From NCBI GenBank assembly GCA_015680685.1, contig MNCI01020610.1, positions 1 to 42,135 on the forward strand: 42,135 bases of DNA, in the 5' to 3' direction. The stretch comes from Gnetum montanum. Taxonomy: Eukaryota; Streptophyta; Gnetopsida; Gnetales; Gnetaceae. The translations under genes were made by a program, and so were the position numbers. Shown in pieces: positions 34,275 to 42,135 of the stretch (its first letter is position 1; every line of letters begins with the position of its first letter). The notes beneath the pieces are model-generated. The model was not told where the DNA came from and did not search any database. It saw only the letters and a list, made by a program, of their open reading frames with translations.

Positions 34275-35021
34275 AAGATTATTTGGAAAGAGAACGGCAA
34301 CCACGGGCACAACTTCTATAAATACAAGAAGCCTCCACAGCCCCTCTTAGTATTTGAAGTTTGGGAAACATGGCTGCTCTGAGAAGGCCTCCATTCTGGA
34401 ATCCATTCTGGAATCTTAGATTTAGGTGTTTGATCGAGATCGAAAAAGATATGCCAGTGCAGTACATTACTTTCCAATTGTCAAAAAGTAGCTTGAACTT
34501 TATGCAGATGTACAGCTTATAAATAAATAACAATTCTATTCAAGGAGCGGATTTTCCCCTCTGGGTCCGTAGTGCAGGCAGCAACCTTTGAAAATCCCTT
34601 TTAGGAGCACTATGATCTGTGCCGTGTGCCCGTGTCCATGATCGCAAGCTGAAATAACAAAGACAACATCCTTCACTTCTTCTTATGTTCTTGCATGCCC
34701 TTAATTAGGCCTAGCTGGTTGGCATTACGCCACATTTGATTGAGAGGAAATCAATGGTCAAGCAACCTTTGTTTTTCATTACTTATTTGCAGGAATCAAA
34801 CATCATATACACGATACACAGTTACACACACTTTCATATAGTAGAACAATAATAATTGCAGGGTCTACACGGATCAGTATACATCTAAGCAACTACATCA
34901 CCGATACAGCGCACTGACTTGGAATAAACAGAGCACTACAATATAATACAGTAACAAGAAGAAGGATCTATCAGGTGAGTTTACAATGATGCAGAGAGAC
35001 AGATTATTCTAGAAAAAGATC

Positions 35022-35121
35022 CTATTACATTATTCCAAGAGAAAGAGAGGGTAGGGCAACTGACAAAGGAACATCCTTCTATTACATTATTCCAAGAGAA
35101 AGAGAGTGTAGGGCAACTGAC
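35022..35121. repeat. 57 bp tandem duplication at the 3' end of HIPP copy 2
   Basis: CTATTACATTATTCCAAGAG starts at 35022 and again at 35079. The second unit ends at the position of the lost stop codon, so this duplication probably removed it. Confidence 0.85.
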
Positions 35122-37128
35122 AACAGATAGTGCAGGAGTCCTGTTTTTATTCGTTCCAGATGTACCATACCTCAGGGGGAGAACACGCAGGGTGGTTGGT
35201 TGGCCACAGTATATTGGGCCTGCTTGTGCTTGTGTTTGTGCAGGCATTGCAGGGTGAACTACAGGGATGGTTTGTGTAGGTGTTGCAAGGTGGGTAACAG
35301 GGATCGTTTGTGCAGGGTTTATCCCTTGTGCAAGGTTTGCAGGGTGGGTTACAGGGGTCGTTTGTGCAGGGTTTATCCCTTGTGCAAGGTTTGCAAGGTG
35401 GGTTACAAGGGTCTTTTGTACACGCTTTGCAGGGCTTACTGCTTTTGCAGACGTTGCGGGTTGCGGGGTGGGTAACAGGGGCATGGCCGAATTTCTGCCT
35501 TGATCAACAGTACCTCCTTCTCCTTCTGCGCTGGCTTCTTCTGCGGGTCATTCTCCTTATTCGTTGGCGCCTTCTTCGGCGGCTCCTCCTCCTTCTTTCA
35601 CCGGTCCTGCGTACAAGAGGATTGCGCATGGGAACTTCTTCCTAAGCTTTTTTTAGTACCTCGACTGGATCGGCATCACCTAAAACCGTCAATGTTTTTT
35701 ACGACATATATTTCGCCACGCTATCGATCCCTGAAATGCAAAAACCCTCAGCTCATTGCCACGAAAATGAAACACTTTACACAACTTTACACAAAATTCA
35801 GCATCGTCGTGTTGAAAAAGAGGACCTAATTAAAGGATCTCCCACTGTTAGAGGTTTAATGATCGACAGAACAAATCTAGATAGAGAGCACCTAAACAAA
35901 ATGGCCACAAAGATTACAAGGTCAGGAACAGCGCAACACTTGCAAAAGATCGAAATTATCCAAAAATTAAAATCCTTAAGACGATTGAAATACGCTTCGC
36001 AGGTTCAGGTGTCAAAATGGGCAAGCAAACACATCTCAAGTAAAAAGTGGAATTAAGCCATGAAAGGTGGCTCCAGACAATTATATGAAAACCCAAAAAC
36101 GGAAGTATTTTAGAGCGTGTAAACCAATAAGAAACGGCTTCGAAAACTAGAAGGCAAAAAGGCAGGGTTGGAAATTGACGGCCAGGGTGCCTATCAAAGG
36201 AAGTTGACTGCATGGTTGTTTTTTAAAATTAGTTTTAAAATTAAACAAAATATATTAAAATATATCAAAATTAGTTTTTAAAATAAGTAATAACACATTG
36301 AATTTCAAAGTATATGATTAAACTGCAGTAACAACATTAAAACTAATCTTAAAATCAGGAAAATAAAGCTAAGGTTGTAAGACTAAAAGAAAATTCCAAA
36401 AATTTATAACTATCCAAAAGAGATGAAAATATTTTAAATTTTAAAAAATTATATCAAATTTCTCATAGCTTAGTTTGAATTAGCAACAACACATTGAACT
36501 TCAAAACCAATCTTACAATCACCCTTTTGTTCTACCCATAGTTTCCTAAGCGGGCCATCTATCATTGATCTTAAGATCTGATGAGAAATTTTGCCATCCA
36601 AAGTCTGCACAACTTTTATAATAAACCTTATTTTTAAGAAGGAAATCAATGGATGTAGGTATTATTTCTGTGACTTTTAAGTATAATTTGGCTTAATTTG
36701 CCAATTTATGATGATTCTTGAAACATGCTGATCTGACATATTTCCGGATCATTTAAACACTGGTTATGCCTTATAAATGACACAGACATGTTTAAAAAAT
36801 ACTAATTTGAAAATAAGAGTATTTAAAAATTTTAAACTTTTTATACAGCAAAAATCTCTAGATACACACAAGCGTAAATTTCCAGCCCTAGGCTGGACAT
36901 TTACAGTGGATCTTGGTGACACAATCCAAGGCGACCTGCTTGCACTTGTTGCACCTCATATCGAGCTTCATAATGATTCGTTGAACATGAACAAAATGAA
37001 GTTCACTTTAAGTGCAGCAGGAAACAAGAACAACATCTATAATCAATTTAAGCATCTTTACGAACAAAATCTAGAATTCTACAAAACGTAAGCAAAAAAC
37101 ACAGAAGAAGATTGCTCACATTCGCCAT
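35120..37128 (-). pseudogene. HIPP-like heavy-metal-associated protein, copy 2 (several breaks)
   Basis: The same three-exon layout as copy 1. The start exon is 37128-37120 (MAN, donor GTGAGC). The metal-binding exon is 36980-36905 (IIMKLDMRCNKCKQ, an MxCxxC site; 76 nt as in copy 1). The last exon starts at 35730 after TTTCAG. Lesions: the acceptor of exon 2 is AA instead of AG, a TAA lies at 35699-35701 inside the HMA domain, a 1 nt insertion near 35650 shifts the frame, a 7 bp duplication near 35455 breaks the Cys-rich region, and TAA 35147-35149 precedes the CTIC end. The stop codon is lost too. The Cys/Pro region has an in-frame 54 bp (18-codon) tandem duplication, so it was growing or shrinking by repeat units. 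It is clearly a pseudogene. Confidence 0.82.
35289..35396. repeat. 54 bp in-frame tandem duplication in the Cys/Pro-rich exon
   Basis: Units 35289-35342 and 35343-35396 on the minus strand encode CKPCTRDKPCTNDPCNPP-type repeats. Copy 1 has one comparable unit. Confidence 0.85.
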
Positions 37129-37136
37129 CAGGAACG

Positions 37137-37190
37137 CAGCGAAAAGCAGAGCTCTAAAGCTAGCAGCGAAAAGCAGAGCTCTAAAGCTAG
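37137..37190. repeat. 27 bp exact tandem duplication
   Basis: CAGCGAAAAGCAGAGCTCTA and the following 7 bases are repeated exactly (37137-37163, 37164-37190), just upstream of the proposed start codon. Copy 1 has one unit. Confidence 0.9.
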
Positions 37191-37380
37191 CTAGCTTAGA
37201 GGCTGAGGCGTTGGAGCCTTCCAAGCGAACAAGAGAAACATGGCGGTAGCATTAGCCACGAAGAAATGCAGAAGCCAGACAGAGAGATATAAGACTCAAA
37301 TCCTTGAGCAAATAAACTTGAGCACAGCAGCGACGACTGGTGATATGAAATGACATGGCCTGTACAACAATGGAAAGCAA

Positions 37381-38146
37381 ATGGAACCACCATCTTGAAT
37401 GCACCTATACAGTACTGGAGGAAGAGGAAGAGCATACACACTTTCGTAGTCAGCCAGCGTATGTCTGCTCTCACACATGTACGGTATGGAAAATATGTGG
37501 AAAAAATTATGATTCTTTGTAAACAAAGTAAAAATTGAAAAACCAAAATAATCCATATCACTCTTCTATTCCTTCAGCTGTAACCAAACTCATTTTTTAA
37601 TGTTATTTAAATGTGTTTCTGGTCCAACCCCTTCTAGCCAACAAGCAAGAGTAGTTGGCAGGTTGGGGTGGGACCCAAGGATACCTAAGCATGATAGATG
37701 ATAGCCATGAAATATGCAAATGCTTAGCATCACATTAAATACATACAAGGAAGTTTTTGTTCCCTTCATAGTGTCATGCAACTTGACAGTTGGGCAGTCA
37801 TATGTAATTTGGCCAAATGATTACTAACCTCTACATAATGATTGCAATTTATAAACAATATAAATTTTCAAAGGAAGGCTTAGTTAGTTGTTACACAATA
37901 GAAAAGGTTCTACAAGGGAATTATCTAGAGTAACCAAACAAGAAAGAAACACTTCTTCCTAAACAATATGAGAAGAGACATCCACAAAAAAAAAAAAAAA
38001 AAAAACAACTTATTTTGGTCACACCAACGGAAAAGAAAACTCGTTTTAGGAGACTCTAGCCTAGGGCACCTCCTGTATGGGTACGGAAAGGGCTACATGG
38101 CTTTTTGCAAATAATAAACTAAAAAGAAATCTAGAATTTAAATTAA
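37381..38146. other. Intergenic; no gene seen
   Basis: No open frame resembles a known protein. A run of 20 A lies at 37986-38005. Confidence 0.6.
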
Positions 38147-38549
38147 ACTAGCTTAGATATATATCTATAAATTGGCCGAGATGATTTAAAAAAAATGATG
38201 TTAATGAAACTCAACTTGGACGAGGCAATAAGTTAACTAAAAATGGAATCACTCACCCCTCCTCTGTTTCTCTACCACTTGCCCAATTTAGTTTTACCCT
38301 CTCAGTCAAGTTTGCCCTTTCTTTGTTTGTTCATGGCATTTTTAAGCATTATTTATGCAAGAGATTTATTTCTCAAAAACACCATGAACAAACAAAGAAA
38401 AAGAGCAAACTTGACCAAGAGGGTAAAACTAAATTGTGTAAGTGGTTATCTTGTTACCTCATCCAATAGTCGGGCTTCGTTAACATCAATTCTTTTAAAA
38501 ATCGTCTTAGCCAATATATATATATATATATATATCTATCTAAGCTAGT
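38147..38549. mobile_element. Foldback (MITE-like) palindrome
   Basis: A long imperfect inverted repeat. The outer ends are ACTAGCTTAGATA (38147) and its complement TATCTAAGCTAGT (ending 38549). Inner arms, for example TTTAGTTTTACCCTCT (38286) against AGAGGGTAAAACTAAA (about 38419), and CTTTGTTTGTTCATGG against CCATGAACAAACAAAG, face each other across about 25 bp. It encodes nothing, as expected for a MITE. No clear target duplication was found. Confidence 0.75.
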
Positions 38550-38790
38550 GGAGCAATTTTGCTAGCTATGAGTAGAATTTAATTATTTTTTTTATTTTTT
38601 AAGTTATCATCACTATTTGCATTCCAAATAATATATATCAGTAAACATAAATTGGATAAAATAAAAGTTTATATGTTTCTTATATGTTGATGAAGGAATA
38701 CATTGCACAATTATTGCAACAAACATTACAGAGCTAATAATAGGATTGAGCAAAAGGCAAAATACAATGATAAGTGTGAACACAATATGT

Positions 38791-38970
38791 CTAATTTTCC
38801 AACTGAGCAAAATGAACTTTTTTTGTAATTCTACTTTGGATATGTTTAGCATCTGAAATCTTTTTGTATCTTTGCACATGAAAAGAAGGATGAATCTTTA
38901 AAGAATCAATGGTCTTGACTCTAGATAATGCAACAAACATTAGACCCGTAAGTTCTCTTGCGTAGCGGTT
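38791..38970 (-). pseudogene. PIF1/Helitron-type helicase C-terminal fragment in array unit 1
   Basis: Reading the minus strand gives ARELTGLMFVALSRVKTIDS, then LKIHPSFHVQRYKKIS and a TAG stop at 38793-38791. VALSRV followed by LxIHP is the C-terminal motif VI region of PIF1-family helicases, including those in Helitrons, which unwind DNA. About 60 codons fit the natural end of such a protein; the rest would lie upstream on the minus strand, to the right. In the unit at 40394 MFVALSRVKIVDSLKIHPPF is followed by a 1 nt deletion that shifts the frame, so the copies are not functional. Confidence 0.75.
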
Positions 38971-39041
38971 TCGCGGGCTATGAGTAGAATTTAATTATTT
39001 TTTTTATTTTTTAAGTTATCATCACTATTTGCATTCCAAGT

Positions 39042-39603
39042 TGATGAGTGGCAAGGTACCCCTACACTCAACCATATGAATACGAGTGTTACACGTGCAA
39101 TCCAGTCGAACTCCGCAGACGGACTAGTTGTGGCATTTAGACAGGTAGCCTTAGGTCGCAGTTTACTGTCTTCCCACTTGGACTAGTATTATCTTTGTCA
39201 CGTATGATTTAGTCCAGAGTGAGGTGTATGATGGGTTTCTAATCTAAAGCAATGGAAAGTAATATTAACTAATCTAGGAGAGAGAGGGTGAGAGAATCTA
39301 ATCTAGCTTAAGTGCGATGAGCATCCGTTCCTTGATTATCCATACACATCTTGGACTTCGTGCATGACTACTACTGGGACTACCAAGTGCAAATCCTAGG
39401 TATGTTACTGAGTTACCAAGTAGTCACACTTAAATGCTCGTAATCAAGTCGTACTCATTCCGCATTTTAACATGAGTTTAAGGGTGAGAGAGATTAACTA
39501 GGAAAGTAGTAAATAACAATTAATTAAATAATTAATCTACGTGAATGCTGCAATGATGAAGTAATGTCAATCTTTATTGTCAGTCATGTGCATGTCCAAG
39601 TAC
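39042..39603 (-). mobile_element. Solo LTR inserted in array unit 2 (left contig part)
   Basis: TGATGAGTGGCAAGGTACCC follows CAAGT (39037-39041), a one-base variant of the CAAAT found at this point in the other units. The LTR runs in minus orientation to the N at 39604. The full LTR (769 bp) is present in reverse in the next contig piece. Confidence 0.85.
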
Positions 39604-39604
39604 N

Positions 39605-40389
39605 TATATTATTTGTGATGAGTCATCATTTGGACGACCGTGATCTCGATATCGCAACCTGTATCCTCATCTATAAATAAGAGGTAGACAAATGAGTTAA
39701 TCAATTAGGAAGTTAGTCAGTCTTAGTTTAAGCATTTTAATTTCTTTCTCTCCCTTTTCCTCTCAGTGTATGCTTGTAGTGTAGTGATTGTAATTGTACA
39801 GCATCCTTTATTTGAGTGTGACGTACTTGGACATGCACATGACTGACAATAAAGATTGACATTACTTCATCATTGCAGCATTCACGTAGATTAATTATTT
39901 AATTAATTGTTATTTACTACTTTCCTAGTTAATCTCTCTCACCCTTAAACTCATGTTAAAATGCGGAATGAGTACGACTTGATTACGAGCATTTAAGTGT
40001 GACTACTTGGTAACTCAGTAACATACCTAGGATTTGCACTTGGTAGTCCCAGTAGTAGTCATGCACGAAGTCCAAGATGTGTATGGATAATCAAGGAACG
40101 GATGCTCATCGCACTTAAGCTAGATTAGATTCTCTCACCCTCTCTCTCCTAGATTAGTTAATATTACTTTCCATTGCTTTAGATTAGAAACCCATCATAC
40201 ACCTCACTCTGGACTAAATCATACGTGACAAAGATAATACTAGTCCAAGTGGGAAGACAGTAAACTGCGACCTAAGGCTACCTGTCTAAATGCCACAACT
40301 AGTCCGTCTGCGGAGTTCGACTGGATTGCACGTGTAACACTCGTATTCATATGGTTGAGTGTAGGGGTACCTTGCCACTCATCAACTTG
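39605..40389 (+). other. Probably inverted, misplaced contig with the complete solo LTR
   Basis: This piece, bounded by N at 39604 and 40390, contains TATATTATTTG, an LTR at 39616-40384 and ACTTG. Its reverse complement reads CAAGT, LTR, CAAATAATATA, which is exactly the repeat unit with an LTR inserted at CAAAT. Its LTR overlaps the left piece over 562 bp with no difference in the stretches I compared. The rest of unit 2 is missing from the assembly. Confidence 0.8.
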
Positions 40390-42135
40390 NCGGGCTATGA
40401 GCTGAATTTAATTATTTTTTTTATTTTTTAAATTATCACCACTATTTGCATTCCAAATAATATATACCAATAAACATAAATTAGTTAAAATAAAAGTTTA
40501 TATATTTCTTATATGTTGATGAAGAAATACATTGCACAATTATTGCAACAAACATTACGGAGCTATATAATAGGATTGAGCAAAAGGCAAAATACAATGA
40601 TAAGTGTGAACTCAATATGTCTAATTCTCGAATTGAGCAAAATGAACTTCTTGTGCAATTTTACTTTGGATATGTTTAGCATCTGAAATCTTTTTGTAGC
40701 TTTGCACATAAAAGGAGGATGAATCTTTAAAGAATCAACGATCTTGACTCTAGATAATGCAACAAACATTACATCCGTAAGTTCTCTTGTGTAGCAGTTT
40801 TGCGGGCTATGAGTAAAATTTAATTATTTTTTTATTTTTTAAGTTATCATCACTATTTGCATTCCAAATAATATATACTAGTAAACATAAATTGGTTAAA
40901 ATAAAAGTTTATATATTTCGTATATGTTGATGAAGGAATACATTGCACAATTATTGCAACAAACATTACAGAGCTATATAATAGGATTGAGTAAAAGGCA
41001 AAATACAATGATAAGTGTGAACTCAATATGCCGAATTCTCCAACTGAGCAAAATGAACTTCTTGTGCAATTCTACTTTGGAGATGTTTATCATCTAAAAT
41101 CTTTTTATATCTTTGCACATGAAAAGGAAGATGAATCTTTAAATAAAAATAGTCTTGACTCCAGATAATGCAACAAACATAAGACTCGTAAATTCTCTTG
41201 TGTAGTGGTTTCGTAGGCTATGAGTAAAATTTAATTTTTTTTTAAGTTATCATCACTATTTACATTCCAAATAATATATACCGGTAAACACAAATTGGTT
41301 AAAATAAAAGTTTATATATTTTGTATATGTTGATGAAGGAATACATTGCACAATTATTGCAACAAACATTACAGAGTTATATAATAAGATTGAGCAAAAG
41401 GTAAAATACAATGATAAGTGTGAACTCAATATGCCTAATTCTCCAACTGAACAAAATGAACTTCTTGTGCAATTTTATTTTGGAGATGTTTAGCATCTGA
41501 AATCTTTTTGTATCTTTGCACATGAAAAGGAGGATGAATCTTTAAAGAATTAATGATAATGCAACAAACATTAGACCCGTAAGTTCTCTTGTATAGTAGT
41601 TTTGTTGGCTATGAGTAGAATTTAATTATTTTTGTTATTTTTTAAGATATCATCACTATTTGCATTCCAAATAATATATACCAGTAAACATAAATTGGTT
41701 AAAATAAAAGTTTATATATTTCGTATATGTTGATGAAGGAATACATTGCACAATTATTGCAACAAATATTATAGAGCTGTATAATAGGATTGAGTAAAAG
41801 GTAAAATACAATGATAAGTGTGAACTCAATATGCCTAATTCTCCAACTGAGTAAAATGAACTTATTGTGCAATTCTATTTTGAAGATGTTTATCATCTAA
41901 AATCTTTCTGTATCTTTGCACATGAAAAGGAGGATGAATCTTTAAAGAATTAATGGTCTTGACTCCAGATAATGCAACAAACATTAAACCCATAAATTCT
42001 CTTGTATAGTGGTTTCATGGGCTATGAGTAGAATTTAATTATTCTTTTTATTTTTTAAGTTATTATCACTATTTGCATTCCAAATAATATATACTAGTAA
42101 ACATAAATTGGTTAAAATAAAAGTTTATATATTTC

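Larger units (their letters stand above)
34275..37380 (-). repeat. Duplicated block, copy 2 (HIPP-like pseudogene with flanks)
   Basis: Collinear with 3496-6855 in the same orientation, about 30.8 kb apart. It lacks the 46, 54, 42, 70 and 36 bp tandem duplications of copy 1 but has its own: about 57 bp at 35022-35121, 54 bp at 35289-35396 and 27 bp at 37137-37190. Confidence 0.9.
38565..42135 (-). repeat. Tandem array of about 412 bp units derived from a helicase gene 3' end
   Basis: Units begin with GCTATGAG at 38565, 38977, 40394, 40806, 41217, 41608 and 42021. Unit lengths are 412, (interrupted), 412, 411, 391 and 413 bp; the last is cut by the window end. Each contains the minus-strand remnant described separately. 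Differences are scattered substitutions and small indels. The array continues to the right of the window. Confidence 0.93.

Noticed and set aside
35200-35645. Long plus-strand frames with Leu/Gln/Gly repeats over the HIPP copy 2 exon (and 4517-4981 in copy 1)
   Set aside because: They are antisense shadows of the Cys/Pro-rich repeats; the minus-strand HMA domain, splice sites and CTIC end explain the region.
37196-37561. 121-codon minus-strand frame with hydrophobic stretches
   Set aside because: It crosses the end of the duplicated block, is not conserved in copy 1 and overlaps another open frame; no supporting motif.
37986-38005. Poly-A run as the tail of a retroposed gene
   Set aside because: No coding remnant or target duplication was found next to it.
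38613-38879. Open frame in array unit 1 that looks like a small membrane protein
   Set aside because: It is a frame-shifted reading of the helicase fragment (MCKDTKRFQML against HVQRYKKIS) continuing into non-coding AT-rich DNA.
39042-40384. A true inverted pair of LTRs or a tyrosine-recombinase-type element with inverted repeats
   Set aside because: The arms show no difference where compared, lie between Ns, and flipping one piece restores a solo LTR with target duplication in the host repeat; assembly error is simpler.

Overview
This is a nuclear plant DNA window, AT-rich and dominated by transposable elements. The evidence for a land plant is a heavy-metal-associated isoprenylated plant protein (HIPP-like) gene, a plant L1-type LINE with a DUF4283-like ORF1, and Ty3/gypsy elements with a tRNA-Asp-type primer site, as in the Athila/Tat group. 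The amount of nested, decayed retroelement sequence suggests a large genome, possibly a gymnosperm, but the sequence alone does not fix the species. I see no clearly intact protein-coding gene.

Layout. 1-3495: 5' part of a LINE on the minus strand (ORF1, endonuclease, start of RT), cut by the window edge. 3496-6855: first copy of a roughly 3.2 kb duplicated block carrying a three-exon HIPP-like pseudogene on the minus strand. 6856-9767: AT-rich DNA with short tandem duplications and a tRNA-derived SINE-like stretch. 9773-30792: a 13.4 kb Athila-like element (B, minus strand, TSD CTTAG). It has gag, protease, RT, RNase H and integrase relics and a long 3' ORF. Nested in that 3' ORF is a shorter gag-protease element (A, plus strand, 13682-21320, TSD CATGG). 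A's 5' LTR is itself split by a minus-strand solo LTR (14283-15019, TSD AGCTA). 30798-33655: an older gypsy RT relic, then another LTR with a gag fragment, then an LTR fragment. 34275-37380: second copy of the HIPP block, also a pseudogene. 38147-38549: a foldback MITE-like palindrome. 38565 to the window end: a tandem array of a roughly 412 bp unit, each unit holding the minus-strand 3' end of a PIF1/Helitron-type helicase gene. The array is interrupted by a solo LTR.

How the parts relate. B would have been the autonomous partner. A keeps LTRs, primer site, gag, protease and polypurine tract but lacks RT, RNase H, integrase and the body of the 3' ORF. Both elements keep a 60-62 nt intron-like segment just before the 3' ORF start. 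B's 3' ORF runs about 950 codons in one frame across the A insertion, with about 38 in-frame stops and no frameshift I could find.

Assembly. There are Ns at 14310-14715, 15049, 39604 and 40390. The block between the last two Ns reads best as an inverted, misplaced contig that duplicates the LTR on its left. The 42 bp repeat around 15049 is probably an unmerged contig overlap.
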